This document shows positions 15,238-23,455 of a stretch of DNA of 41,415 bases, piece by piece. Source of the DNA: Acidimicrobiaceae bacterium (GTDB lineage: Bacteria; Actinomycetota; Acidimicrobiia; Acidimicrobiales; Poriferisodalaceae); the NCBI GenBank assembly GCA_002721305.1, contig PBKA01000014.1, positions 1-41,415 of the forward strand. Reading direction: 5' to 3'. How positions within the stretch are numbered: position 1 is the first letter of the stretch; every line of letters begins with the position of its first letter. The position numbers and the translations under genes were made by a program. The notes beneath the pieces were generated by a model. The model had not been told where the DNA came from. It searched no databases and saw only the letters and a program-made list of their open reading frames with translations.

Positions 15238-16734
15238 ATGGCAACTCTGGCGGAACTTAGTCGATTAGGTACCGGCCTCTTGCCGCGACACCTGCAGCAT
15301 CTACAACGACTTGTTGCCTGGTGGGGAATATTGGCCGACCTGTCGTTCTCGGACCTGCTGTTGTTCCTCCCGATCAGCGAAGACGGCGAAGAATTTGCAA
15401 TTGCTTCTCAAGTTCGTCCCACTACTGGCCAAACCCTCTACCGAGACGACCATGTGGGGCTTCGCGTTAGCGATGTTGACCGCCCCTTCGTCGCTCGAGC
15501 GTACAGCAGTGGTGAAGTTGTGGAAGGTGAAGTACCAATCAAGCCCACCAACCGGAGGGCCACAGTCATGTGTATCCCAATACGACACGACGACAAGATA
15601 ATCGGTGTTCTAAGCCGCGAACTAGTCCCGAACTTCGCTGAACGCCGTGACCCTGGCGAACTCGAACGCACATATTTGGAGGCGTTCCATCAATTAGCGA
15701 AAATGGTCGCAACGGGTACATTCCCGTATCAGGGCAACGACGTGGATCTAGACGAACTGCCTCGCGTCGGCGACGGCTTGCTTGTTGTGGACTCCGAAGC
15801 ACGAATTCAGTACGCGTCACCAAACGCCCTCAGCACTTTGCATCGGGTTGGAGTTCTCGGAAACGTAGCTGGTCGGCGACTCGAAGACCTCGGAATCAAA
15901 CACCCGGACATAGGCGGAGCTTCGGAGGGACCGAGAGCGGTAATCGCAGAAATCGAACGAAACGACACGGCAGTGCAGTTGATGGGGCTTCCGTTTGGCG
16001 AACGCGACACCTTACGTGGAGCAGTGGTTCTGCTGAGAGATATAACGGAACTGAGGTTGCGGGACCGCCTACTTGTCTCCAAAGACGCAACAATTCGAGA
16101 AATTCACCATCGGGTAAAGAACAACCTGCAGACGATTTCGTCTTTGCTCCGCCTCCAGGGTCGTCGAGTCGAGTCCGAAGAAGCAAAGCTTGCAATTGAC
16201 GAATCTGTGCGTCGAATTCGAGCAATCGCACTTGTGCATGAGACCCTGGCAAATGAAACAACGGATGACGTCAGCTTGGGTGATGTTGCCGAAATGTTGG
16301 CCCGAACCGTGCAAGACAGTTTCACCTCCCCGGATCGCCCGATCCATTTCGAAGTTGTAGGTGAAGCTGGCCTAATCCCGTCCGACATCGTGACGCCACT
16401 AGCAGTTGTTCTCAATGAACTGCTCCAAAACACAGTCGACCATGCCTTCCCCGGCCACGTGTCATTCGCTGAAGGACACTTCGGGCTAGTAGAAATTTTT
16501 CTCGATCGGACTGAGAACCAGATAAGGATGGCAGTCAGGGACAACGGGGTAGGAGTACCAGATGACTTCGACAGCGATTCGCAGCAAGGACTTGGATTCT
16601 CCATTATCCGAGGGCTGGCGACCACCGAATTGGGTGGAAACATCGAAGTCCGTCGGAGAAGCGATGCCACAGGGTCAGAAGCGCTGGTCGAAGTACCCTT
16701 CCCAGGCGACTCATCACCTGCAAAGGTCAACTAG
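15238..16734 (+). CDS. pdtaS: PdtaS-type soluble sensor histidine kinase
   Basis: A 498-residue cytoplasmic kinase of the HisKA_2 family, which in mycobacteria signals to the RNA-binding antiterminator PdtaR. Residues 1-160 form a GAF-like sensor, about 175-275 a PAS domain (DGLLVVDSEARIQYASPNAL to VVLLRDITE), then the phosphoacceptor box REIHHRVKNNLQTISSLL (H290/H291) and the ATPase domain with NELLQN (393-398), DNGVGVP (435-441) and GLGFSII (451-457). No membrane segment is present. The neighbouring whiB1 gene on the opposite strand reproduces the mycobacterial pdtaS-whiB1 pairing. A PdtaR partner is not in this window. It converges with whiB1. Confidence 0.92.
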   Translation: MATLAELSRLGTGLLPRHLQHLQRLVAWWGILADLSFSDLLLFLPISEDGEEFAIASQVRPTTGQTLYRDDHVGLRVSDVDRPFVARAYSSGEVVEGEVPIKPTNRRATVMCIPIRHDDKIIGVLSRELVPNFAERRDPGELERTYLEAFHQLAKMVATGTFPYQGNDVDLDELPRVGDGLLVVDSEARIQYASPNALSTLHRVGVLGNVAGRRLEDLGIKHPDIGGASEGPRAVIAEIERNDTAVQLMGLPFGERDTLRGAVVLLRDITELRLRDRLLVSKDATIREIHHRVKNNLQTISSLLRLQGRRVESEEAKLAIDESVRRIRAIALVHETLANETTDDVSLGDVAEMLARTVQDSFTSPDRPIHFEVVGEAGLIPSDIVTPLAVVLNELLQNTVDHAFPGHVSFAEGHFGLVEIFLDRTENQIRMAVRDNGVGVPDDFDSDSQQGLGFSIIRGLATTELGGNIEVRRRSDATGSEALVEVPFPGDSSPAKVN

Positions 16735-16763
16735 AAGTCAAGCGTGAATCACTCCTACCAGAC

Positions 16764-17048
16764 TCAACTTGCCTTTCGGCGTGCTCTATTTCGTTCACGA
16801 CGGAGCTGACGGCGTTCCTCTTCTGAAGCTCCCCCCCACACACCGGAATCTTGATTGGTCTTTAACGCGAACTCAAGGCATAGATCACTGACTGAACAGT
16901 CGACACACACAGCCTTTGCCGCTGCAATTTGACGCAATGCCCGTCCGGTAGAACCGATGGGGAAAAAAAGAGTGGGGTCCGCTTCACGGCACTTAGCAGT
17001 GTTTCTCCACACGCCGCTCTCCAGCAACATAGATCCTCGAGCGCTCAC
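16764..17048 (-). CDS. whiB1: WhiB1-type Fe-S transcription regulator
   Basis: A 94-residue Wbl protein with the four cluster-binding cysteines C20, C48, C51 and C57 (CxxCxxxxxC) and the GVWGG turn (69-73) followed by an Arg-rich DNA-binding tail. LFFPIG, QDSGVWGGASEEERR and the spacing match WhiB1, an essential, nitric oxide-responsive [4Fe-4S] protein that binds sigma-A. GTG at 17048 has GGAGG (17059-17063) 10 bases upstream; an in-frame ATG at 17030 has GAGG 4 bases upstream and would remove six residues ahead of all key residues. WhiB proteins are confined to actinobacteria and their phages, so this gene fixes the phylum. Confidence 0.95.
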   Translation of the reverse strand: MSARGSMLLESGVWRNTAKCREADPTLFFPIGSTGRALRQIAAAKAVCVDCSVSDLCLEFALKTNQDSGVWGGASEEERRQLRRERNRARRKAS

Positions 17049-17291
17049 GTCTTAGTTTCCTCCAGGTGCTACTCGCGAAAGGGGATCCACGAGAGAATAA
17101 TCGTTGCCGACTCTACAAACCTCGGCTGCGAGAAACTGCTACAACGCCAAATCGACACCCCAAAACGGTCTGGCTGAACGAGATGGCGCGTTCACAGCGA
17201 TACGACAGATTACGGTCGGTTGCATGGTCGATCAAGAGAATCTTTTTGCGGCGTTAGCTATGGCTTCAACTCGCGGTATCGGAGCTAACCG
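17049..17291. other. Divergent intergenic region between whiB1 and the GDPD gene
   Basis: These 243 bases should contain the whiB1 and GDPD promoters. A GGAGG ribosome site for whiB1 lies at 17059-17063 (minus) and a GGAG for the GDPD gene at 17281-17284. Small open frames here (for example 17104-17295) lack ribosome sites and family-like composition. I see no convincing -35/-10 pair, hairpin or repeat. Confidence 0.4.
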
Positions 17292-17981
17292 ATGATGCAG
17301 CGCCCGGCGATATATGCGCATAGAGGTGTCTCACAAAACGCCCGAGAAAATACGATTCACGCATTTGAACTCGCTCTAGAAATGGGGGTTGACGGTATCG
17401 AACTGGATATCTGGAAAAGCAGAGACGGGCATCTGATTGTTCACCATGACCCCGATGTCAATGGAATCTCAATACAAGAGACAAAGGCATCTGAACTCCC
17501 CAGCTTCGTGCCGACCCTCACAGAGGCGCTGGACGTTTGTTCAGAATTGAGGGTAAACATCGAAATCAAAAGCTCTGATCAAGATCGAAGCGCAACCTTT
17601 CATTTGGCAGAAGTACTCGTAGAGATGTTGCGATTTCGCCCCGAACCGGTGGACCGTTGGCTCATTTCATCCTTCGACCATGACGCCATGGATCGCATCA
17701 GCGATAACGCTCCAGAGTTTCAAACCGGACTATTGATTTGGGAAGAGCCTTGGCGTTCCGTGCTGCTTCGCGCCAATGATCAAGGACATTGTGCTCTTCA
17801 CCCACACGAGTCACTTGTCGATGGGACCATGGTTCAAGCGGCCAGAGAAAACGGGTTACAACTAAATGTTTGGACGGTCAACGACGTACAACGCGCTGGA
17901 GAGCTAGCCAACTTCGGGGTCGAGGGTCTGATCACTGACATCCCCGACGACATCATGAGACAGTTGGATGCTGGAACCTAA
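17292..17981 (+). CDS. Glycerophosphodiester phosphodiesterase
   Basis: Hydrolyses glycerophosphodiesters to glycerol 3-phosphate and an alcohol. The 229-residue TIM-barrel protein has the full active-site set: H10-R11 with E19-N20-T21 (HRGVSQNARENT), E37 and D39 in GVDGIELDIW, and H52-D53 in VHHDPD. The end of the barrel has LNVWTVND and GVEGLITDIPD, as in the family. There is no signal peptide, so it acts in the cytoplasm. GGAG at 17281-17284 supports the ATG at 17292 or the next codon. Its TAA overlaps the TAG of the convergent lipid kinase in CTAA. Both enzymes handle glycerolipid intermediates, a plausible functional link. Confidence 0.92.
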   Translation: MMQRPAIYAHRGVSQNARENTIHAFELALEMGVDGIELDIWKSRDGHLIVHHDPDVNGISIQETKASELPSFVPTLTEALDVCSELRVNIEIKSSDQDRSATFHLAEVLVEMLRFRPEPVDRWLISSFDHDAMDRISDNAPEFQTGLLIWEEPWRSVLLRANDQGHCALHPHESLVDGTMVQAARENGLQLNVWTVNDVQRAGELANFGVEGLITDIPDDIMRQLDAGT

Positions 17982-18904
17982 CTCTCTCTGACCTCAGCTG
18001 GAATAACTAGGCGAAGGATTTGCGGGCACCAAGAGAAGTTAAGCCGCTCAACTTCGCCTAAATAATCGCCATCGAGTTGGTACGGAAATGGGTTGTACCC
18101 CACGATTGAGAGTTCAGACAAATCGTTGGCAACATGCAGGTCATCGTTGTTCTCAACAGGTTTGCCTTCGAACAGATCCCTTAGCAAAGCAAGCATTGTC
18201 TGAAACCCCATCGTCCGAAGAGCGACGACACTTAGCCCTTTACTCAAGGTCGCAGCGGGGGCCAAAGACAATGGTCGACTACCCAGATACGTATAGGGAT
18301 CAGTGTTCAACACAACTGTCAAATAACTGTCGTCGACAGTAGCCAACGGATGTTCTACTTTCATTCGTGGCTCCGAGCGGTCGTAGTGGCGGAGCCATGT
18401 ATCAACACCAGCCCAAAGAAATAGAGGGTGACTTGCGTAACGCTTCACAGCCGGTCGCCGCTCCACCTGCTTTACGACCGCAGCGTCAAAACCATTGCCG
18501 CAATGAAAAAGAAAATATCGGCCGGCAACCTCACCGAGACCAACTGACTCAATCGAATTGGTGGCTATAGCGGTGATCGTTTGTCTCGTCGCTTCTAAAG
18601 GATCATCGTCCAATCCGATCGTTCTCGCAAAGACGTTGGTCGAACCACCAGGCAGAGCAGCCAAGACACAATCCGTTCCGGCTAGTCCATTGGCTGCTTC
18701 GTTGAGAGTGCCATCACCGCCTAGAACCGCGACCAGATCGGTGCCAGTAGAAGCGGCACCGCGCGCTAACCGTGAAGCGTGCCCGCGACGACTGGTCAGT
18801 GCCAACTCGACTTCATGGTGCTCACCCAGCGCCGCTTGAATTAATACGCGAGTTCTTGCCGTGACAGACGACGCCGATTCGTTGACGAGGAGCAAAATCC
18901 GCAC
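17978..18904 (-). CDS. Diacylglycerol/sphingosine kinase-like lipid kinase (YegS/DgkB family)
   Basis: A 308-residue ATP-dependent lipid kinase of the DAGK catalytic superfamily. The nucleotide motif GGDGTLNE lies at 62-69 and LPGGSTNVFAR at 84-94, followed by the beta-sandwich domain with GNGFDAAVV and, near the end, QLDGDYLG (the family's DGE/DGD motif). It probably phosphorylates diacylglycerol or a related lipid, feeding phospholipid synthesis. The start is GTG. It diverges from etfB across 142 bases and converges on the GDPD gene with overlapping stops. The exact lipid substrate is unknown. Confidence 0.9.
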   Translation of the reverse strand: MRILLLVNESASSVTARTRVLIQAALGEHHEVELALTSRRGHASRLARGAASTGTDLVAVLGGDGTLNEAANGLAGTDCVLAALPGGSTNVFARTIGLDDDPLEATRQTITAIATNSIESVGLGEVAGRYFLFHCGNGFDAAVVKQVERRPAVKRYASHPLFLWAGVDTWLRHYDRSEPRMKVEHPLATVDDSYLTVVLNTDPYTYLGSRPLSLAPAATLSKGLSVVALRTMGFQTMLALLRDLFEGKPVENNDDLHVANDLSELSIVGYNPFPYQLDGDYLGEVERLNFSWCPQILRLVIPAEVRES

Positions 18905-19046
18905 CCAGCCAGTGTCGCCGATTTTTCACCCAAGAGTCGAATTGCCATCTGACCAACATCGTTATTCGACTCTTCATCAACGAGTCTGTGAAATTTTTCA
19001 ACTTTTGATTTGGATCTCTAACAACCTCGGGGCAGAATCCACAACC

Positions 19047-19826
19047 ATGAAGGTCGTAGTTTGCGTCAAACAGATCCCCGACCCAGCCCTGCCGGGTGAG
19101 TTGGATCCATCAACGAATTACCTAAAGCGAGATGACAAATTGATTCTCGACGAATCAGACTCTTACGGGGTAGAGATGGCACTCCAACTAGTAGAGAGTG
19201 CTGGCGGAGGTGAAGTGTCGCTTGTATCGATGGCTCCCAATGGCGAAGTCAGTGGACTGAGAACCGCCTTGGCCATGGGAGCGGAAGAAGCGGTGCTCAT
19301 CAGCGATGATGCCCTCGCTGGAAGCGACGCACTCGGTACTGCCCGTGTCTTAGCTGCAGCTATCTCAAAAATGTCTCCCGACCTGGTACTGGCCGGAGTT
19401 GAGTCATCCGACGGCTATACAGGCACCGTGCCGGAAATGATCGCAGGAGTGCTGGAGATGCCATCGATCACCTTCGCGAAACAAATCGAAATTGACGGCA
19501 ACACCGTAAAGGTGCAACGTCAAACTGAAGCCGGATATGACGATGTTGAATGTGCGACACCAGCCCTAGTTTCAGTTACCGCAGGCGTCGTGGAGCCCCG
19601 TTACCCATCGTTCAAAGGAATTATGGCCGCGAAAAAGAAACCCTTGGAAGAGCTCGATCTTGCCGCCTTAGGTATAGATAGCTCTACGGTTGGAAAAAAC
19701 GGTGCGCGGCAAGAAACCGTGAGAGTCACTGACGCGGAGGAACGACAAGCAGGCGAAGTCATCGAAGACGAAGGCGACGCCCACCAAAAGATTGTTGAGT
19801 TCTTGGGTGAACTCAAGATCGTCTGA
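19047..19826 (+). CDS. etfB: Electron transfer flavoprotein beta subunit
   Basis: EtfB/FixA forms with EtfA the AMP/FAD heterodimer that takes electrons from acyl-CoA and other dehydrogenases and passes them to the respiratory chain. The 259-residue product begins with the family signature [13 protein letters not shown], then [43 protein letters not shown] and the anchor [11 protein letters not shown]. The ATG at 19047 matches the family N-terminus, whereas the open frame extends 62 codons upstream through non-family sequence. It is followed 11 bases later by etfA in one operon. Confidence 0.95.
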   Translation: MKVVVCVKQIPDPALPGELDPSTNYLKRDDKLILDESDSYGVEMALQLVESAGGGEVSLVSMAPNGEVSGLRTALAMGAEEAVLISDDALAGSDALGTARVLAAAISKMSPDLVLAGVESSDGYTGTVPEMIAGVLEMPSITFAKQIEIDGNTVKVQRQTEAGYDDVECATPALVSVTAGVVEPRYPSFKGIMAAKKKPLEELDLAALGIDSSTVGKNGARQETVRVTDAEERQAGEVIEDEGDAHQKIVEFLGELKIV

Positions 19827-19832
19827 GGAGGT
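19826..19832 (+). promoter_or_regulatory. Near-perfect ribosome binding site of etfA
   Basis: AGGAGGT begins on the last base of the etfB stop codon and lies 5 bases before the etfA ATG (19838). It is the best anti-16S match noted in this window, consistent with high and balanced expression of the two subunits. Confidence 0.85.
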
Positions 19833-19837
19833 CGCGA

Positions 19838-20800
19838 ATGTCTGTTGAAACCATCCTTGTATTTGGCGAAGGTGATGAAAGCGGTCCGAGCGTGCTGACA
19901 CTTGAACTGCTCGCCGCTGCGCGAGGTTTAGCAACCAATGTGGAGGTGTTTGTTGCTGGAGACGGGGCGGCGGTGGCAACCGAGTTAGGAGCCCACGGAG
20001 CCTCGACGGTGTACAGCACAGGGGCTCTTGATGGCAAACTTATGGGCGTTCACGCCGCTGCGACGTTGCAAACGCATTTAGATTCAAACCCAGCTGACGC
20101 AGTTTTCTTTGGCCAAACTGCAGATGGACGCGACACAGCTGCTCGACTCGCTGTGAGACTCGACCAACCCGTCATTACTAATAACGTTGGAGCGGTAATC
20201 GAAGACGGCACCTTAGTTGTCGAGGAGCCAGTTTTTGGTGGCACCCAGAACGTCTTCACAGCTTTCAGAAACGAAGGCCCTTCGTTGGCCTTGTTCAGAC
20301 CCAAATCATTTGAAGCAGAACCCGCGGGCGGTGGCACCGCCGCGGTCGTACCCGTTGACGTTGTCGACCCCGGGGCGGCTGGTTCCGCGACTGTCACTGG
20401 TAGACACATAGAGGAACGTTCGGGGCCACAGTTGGATGACGCTGAAGTAGTCGTGTCAGGTGGACGCGGTTTGGGTCAGCCCGAGGCTTACGCAATGGTT
20501 GATGAGCTCGCTGGACTATTGGGAGCAGCATCTGGTGCCTCAAGAGCGATAGTTGACGCGGGCTGGGTTCCCTACGCGAAGCAGGTCGGTCAGACCGGCA
20601 AAGTTGTCAAGCCGAATGTGTACGTTGCCTGTGGTATTTCGGGCGCGACACAACACCTCGTTGGTATGAAGGGATCTAAGAACATCATCGCTATCAACAA
20701 GGACCCAGAAGCACCCATCTTTGGTGTTGCTGACCTTGGCATCGTTGGCGATGTTCACAAAGTCATCCCGGCGCTCATTGAGGCACTAAAGGCGCGCTAA
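19838..20800 (+). CDS. etfA: Electron transfer flavoprotein alpha subunit
   Basis: EtfA/FixB carries the FAD. The 320-residue protein has the N-terminal subunit-interface domain and the C-terminal FAD domain with [51 protein letters not shown], and [17 protein letters not shown] ending in [13 protein letters not shown], all family hallmarks. Strong ribosome site upstream. With etfB it links beta-oxidation or other flavin dehydrogenases to quinone reduction. The acyl-CoA dehydrogenases themselves are not in this window. Confidence 0.95.
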   Translation: MSVETILVFGEGDESGPSVLTLELLAAARGLATNVEVFVAGDGAAVATELGAHGASTVYSTGALDGKLMGVHAAATLQTHLDSNPADAVFFGQTADGRDTAARLAVRLDQPVITNNVGAVIEDGTLVVEEPVFGGTQNVFTAFRNEGPSLALFRPKSFEAEPAGGGTAAVVPVDVVDPGAAGSATVTGRHIEERSGPQLDDAEVVVSGGRGLGQPEAYAMVDELAGLLGAASGASRAIVDAGWVPYAKQVGQTGKVVKPNVYVACGISGATQHLVGMKGSKNIIAINKDPEAPIFGVADLGIVGDVHKVIPALIEALKAR

Positions 20801-20823
20801 CACCCTCCTCATGTTCCCGATCC

Positions 20824-20843
20824 AGAAGCCCGCCAAGGCTTCT
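20824..20843. terminator. Hairpin between convergent etfA and the SCO1664-family gene
   Basis: AGAAGCC (20824-20830) and GGCTTCT (20837-20843) form a perfect 7-bp stem with loop CGCCAA. It starts 24 bases after the etfA stop and includes the stop codon of the opposing gene. Neither side has a T run, so it would be a U-less bidirectional terminator of the kind often proposed in actinobacteria. Confidence 0.45.
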
Positions 20844-21585
20844 AAATCAATGGCCAGGGCCATCGGTAACCATCGTCCTCAGGGAAGAACGGCGATTGCT
20901 GCAGCCATTCAGCTCGTCCAATCAGAGCTTCAACTTCGTGCTCTTCGAGCCATGACGAAATTCGGTAGACGGAGCCTTCGCAGACGCGTCTCACCCCGCA
21001 CATCAGATCCTCATTGATGGGTTGATTAGCAAAGTCCCAGATCACTGTCCGTAACTTAAAGTCGCTCGAAAAACAGAGTCCGTGATCGATGCCGTAAATA
21101 GCGCCCCAGTTCGATAGTAGGCAATGGCCGGCTTTTCGGTCAGTGTTATTGGCCAACAGATCCAGAACACACAGCTTCTGGAGACTTTCGTGATGCTGCG
21201 GATCCTTAACCAAGGTGAAGTGATGTTGTTCAAAGTCCGCATCAATGAACAGTTGAACGGAACCCACCCCATGTGGTCCCACACGCTCAAGGGTTGGAGG
21301 AACCACACTCCAACCCAACTCCTGACTCAACTCGTATGCCGCTATTTCTCTCTTGTACAGACCTGGAGGGAAGTCCCATAGCGGCCGCTCACCTTCAACC
21401 GGTTTATAGATGGCGTTGACCGCCCTTTCACCCTCCACAACCCGCACTAGGAAAGTCGCGTTTGAGCTGTACGGCATTCGCGCCAGCAGTTCAATGTCAC
21501 CTTCTTGTAAGACTTGCCGCGCCACGTCAAAACCGAGAAATTGGTTTGAGGACCGATCGCTGCTACCAGCGCCACTGTCATTCAC
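20842..21585 (-). CDS. SCO1664-family kinase-like protein
   Basis: A conserved actinobacterial protein (TIGR03843 / SCO1664 type) with a PI3/4-kinase-like fold and no proven substrate. Visible blocks are the opening strand pair SSNATFLVRV with AIYKPVEGERPLWDFP (nucleotide-binding lysine), REIAAYELSQELGW, the catalytic-loop-like DLLANNTDRKAGHCLL, and the metal-binding-like YGIDHGLCF. I chose the GTG at 21585, which overlaps the stop of the upstream gene (GTGAATGA) and gives 247 residues, near the family size. Longer starts (for example ATG at 21627) would overlap by 50 bases. It is the third gene of a conserved trio with DUF3090 and a phosphomutase-like protein. Confidence 0.82.
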   Translation of the reverse strand: MNDSGAGSSDRSSNQFLGFDVARQVLQEGDIELLARMPYSSNATFLVRVVEGERAVNAIYKPVEGERPLWDFPPGLYKREIAAYELSQELGWSVVPPTLERVGPHGVGSVQLFIDADFEQHHFTLVKDPQHHESLQKLCVLDLLANNTDRKAGHCLLSNWGAIYGIDHGLCFSSDFKLRTVIWDFANQPINEDLMCGVRRVCEGSVYRISSWLEEHEVEALIGRAEWLQQSPFFPEDDGYRWPWPLI

Positions 21586-22033
21586 CAACGCGCCTGTGTC
21601 CGTTCTGTCGGCCAAAATCTCGACCATATTCAATAAGAAACAACGCATGATCGATAAAGGCCTTCGCCTGACCGAAACTGATGTGAATATGTGCCTCGGA
21701 CGGGTCGCCTTCATCTTGATCAGGTAATTCCTGCGCCACAACAACTATTCCTTGAGGCTCGTCGTTCACTCCGATAGCTAACGCCCCCACAGTCCACACC
21801 GCGTTGGGAGGTTCGACCATTTCCGTGATTCGAACTGACTCCAGCTCACCCTGGTTTGCCTCAACAACTTCCGCAAGATGGCTAGCGAGAGACTGCACTT
21901 GCCCTTTTTCGACTTTGAGGGTTAAGACGACACCTTCTGCTTCCGCTTGAAGATAGAAAATTCGTTCTCCCGGGCCGCCAACCGTTCCGGCAACGAAGTT
22001 TGTTGGGTTCCTAATTTCGTAATTGTCAGTCAT
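21578..22033 (-). CDS. DUF3090-family protein lacking the usual zinc-binding tail
   Basis: A 151-residue member of the TIGR03847/DUF3090 family of unknown function. The N-terminus is typical (FVAGTVGGPGERIFYLQAEA, then VEKGQVQSLASHL). Family members usually end with a cysteine knuckle between a GRP and a CPRxNG motif. Here the tail reads GRDFGRQNGHRR (137-148), keeping both flanks but no cysteines, as if about 20 residues had been deleted in frame. It lies between the phosphomutase-like gene (28 bases upstream) and the SCO1664-type gene (8-base overlap). The trio is conserved in actinobacteria. Confidence 0.8.
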   Translation of the reverse strand: MTDNYEIRNPTNFVAGTVGGPGERIFYLQAEAEGVVLTLKVEKGQVQSLASHLAEVVEANQGELESVRITEMVEPPNAVWTVGALAIGVNDEPQGIVVVAQELPDQDEGDPSEAHIHISFGQAKAFIDHALFLIEYGRDFGRQNGHRRVGE

Positions 22034-22061
22034 AGTTCCTACTCAGAAAAGTTGGGTTTGT

Positions 22062-22703
22062 TTAAGCCGGAGAGAGATCACTGAGTACCCCAGTGTTATT
22101 GACGGACAGCACCACTGGGCCGCCTGAGCCGTAGAGAATGGCGGTAACTGAACAGGGAGACACCACTGTCCGCTGAAACAGATCTAAGTGTGTTCCCATC
22201 GCATGAGCAACTAGGGCGCGAATGGGATCCGCGTGGCTAACAGCAACTACCGTCTCCCCGGGATGCTTTGCTACCAGACGACTTGTTGCCTCAGCTATCC
22301 GCGTCTGCATTTCAAGAAAGGATTCGCCATTAGGGAATCTGAAGCCCGACGGGTATTTTTGCACTGAAGACCACGCCTTTAGCTTTCTGAGATGGCTGAG
22401 TTTGCGACCAGTCCAATCACCGACGTCAAGTTCAATCAGGCCCCGATCTCGTTTAACTGTGACACCAAGCTCTTTGGAAATAGCTTGCGCCGTCTCCTTG
22501 GTTCTCTCTAGAGGACTGGCGTAAATCGCGGCGATGCGTTGTTTCCCCATCCCTGCTATTCGTTGCCCGACCTTCTTTGCTTGATCCGCGCCAACGTCGG
22601 ACAGGTGCACCCCGGGCTTTCGACCGTAAAGCTCGACACCGGTGGTCGGTGTTTGTCCATGCCGGACAAAAAGGATGAGGGAAGGTCGCTGGGTTAAGGC
22701 CAC
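22062..22703 (-). CDS. Histidine phosphatase superfamily protein (MSMEG_4193-type)
   Basis: A 213-residue phosphoglycerate mutase-like phosphatase. The phosphohistidine motif is LFVRHGQT (H15), followed by ASPLERTKETAQ with the second arginine, GLIELDVGDWTGRKLSHL, FPNGESFLEMQTR and VAVSHADPIRAL (second catalytic histidine). It belongs with the TIGR03848-type proteins found beside DUF3090 and SCO1664-family genes in actinobacteria, so a metabolite phosphatase role in that unknown pathway is likely. The GTG start at 22703 lies only 5 bases from the divergent GTG of udgB, so one of these starts may be internal to its annotated frame. Confidence 0.88.
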   Translation of the reverse strand: MALTQRPSLILFVRHGQTPTTGVELYGRKPGVHLSDVGADQAKKVGQRIAGMGKQRIAAIYASPLERTKETAQAISKELGVTVKRDRGLIELDVGDWTGRKLSHLRKLKAWSSVQKYPSGFRFPNGESFLEMQTRIAEATSRLVAKHPGETVVAVSHADPIRALVAHAMGTHLDLFQRTVVSPCSVTAILYGSGGPVVLSVNNTGVLSDLSPA

Positions 22704-22708
22704 GAAGT

Positions 22709-23446
22709 GTGACCGTAGTCGTTAAAGACGCCTCGAAGTCTGCAACACTCGGCGTTGTGGAACCTCTAGCGCAGCTCGCCGAAGCTATAAGTGAGTGTCG
22801 TCGTTGCGAGCGACTTGTCGAATGGCGAGAGAAAATAGCCACCGAAAAACGTGCAGCTTACGCAGAAGAAGAGTACTGGGGTCGCGGTGTTCCAGGATTC
22901 GGGGACCCTTCAGCCAAAGTAGTGATTGTCGGGCTTGCTCCCGCAGCCCATGGCGCAAACAGAACGGGTCGCGTATTTACAGGGGATCGATCGGGAGATT
23001 TTCTCTTCGCTTCGCTGCATAGGACCGGTTTTGCCAACCAACCTTTAGCCCAACACATCGGTGATGGACTCACCCTTTTCGATGCCTACGTGACAGCAGC
23101 GGTCCGATGCGCGCCGCCAGCGAACAAACCCACACCAGAGGAACGAGATAATTGTCGCCCTTTCATCGAAAAGGAGTTAACCCTGCTTCGTGACAGCAGG
23201 GTCTTTGTAGCGTTGGGACAATTCGGTTATCAGGTTGCCTCTTCGATTCTTGGGGTACGACCAAGGCCCCGGTTCGGTCACGGCGTAGTCGTGCCGTTAG
23301 AGCAGAGCAATGATGGAATCGAACGACACGTTGTTTGCTCCTTTCATCCGAGTCAACAAAACACCTTCACAGGACGTTTGACGGAGGCCATGCTCGACCA
23401 AGTTTTCATCACGGCTCGTGAGTTAGCTGGTATGGACCCCATCTAG
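22709..23446 (+). CDS. udgB: Family 5 uracil-DNA glycosylase (UdgB)
   Basis: Excises uracil and some other deaminated bases from DNA at the start of base-excision repair. The 245-residue protein has the family 5 motifs YWGRGVPGFGD, GLAPAAHGANRTGRVFTGDR (75-94; the polar Asn/Asp of other UDG families is replaced by Ala) and CSFHPSQQNTF. Four cysteines that should hold a [4Fe-4S] cluster are C30, C33, C134 and C149. The GTG start at 22709 is weakly supported; a GTG at 22757 would still precede the first cluster cysteines. Thermophiles and actinobacteria commonly carry this type. Confidence 0.92.
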   Translation: MTVVVKDASKSATLGVVEPLAQLAEAISECRRCERLVEWREKIATEKRAAYAEEEYWGRGVPGFGDPSAKVVIVGLAPAAHGANRTGRVFTGDRSGDFLFASLHRTGFANQPLAQHIGDGLTLFDAYVTAAVRCAPPANKPTPEERDNCRPFIEKELTLLRDSRVFVALGQFGYQVASSILGVRPRPRFGHGVVVPLEQSNDGIERHVVCSFHPSQQNTFTGRLTEAMLDQVFITARELAGMDPI

Positions 23447-23455
23447 TCTTGCGTT

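Noticed and set aside
16104-16730. 208-aa open frame antisense to pdtaS
   Set aside because: Ser/Thr/Arg-rich shadow of the well-conserved histidine kinase domain; no ribosome site or family match.
17104-17295. 63-aa open frame ending in an ATGA overlap with the GDPD gene
   Set aside because: The overlap looks tempting, but there is no ribosome site, the product has no recognisable features, and the region is the expected whiB1/GDPD promoter area.
18861-19046. 62-codon extension of EtfB
   Set aside because: EtfB proteins begin with [13 protein letters not shown], and the upstream part overlaps the promoter and 5' end of the divergent lipid kinase gene.
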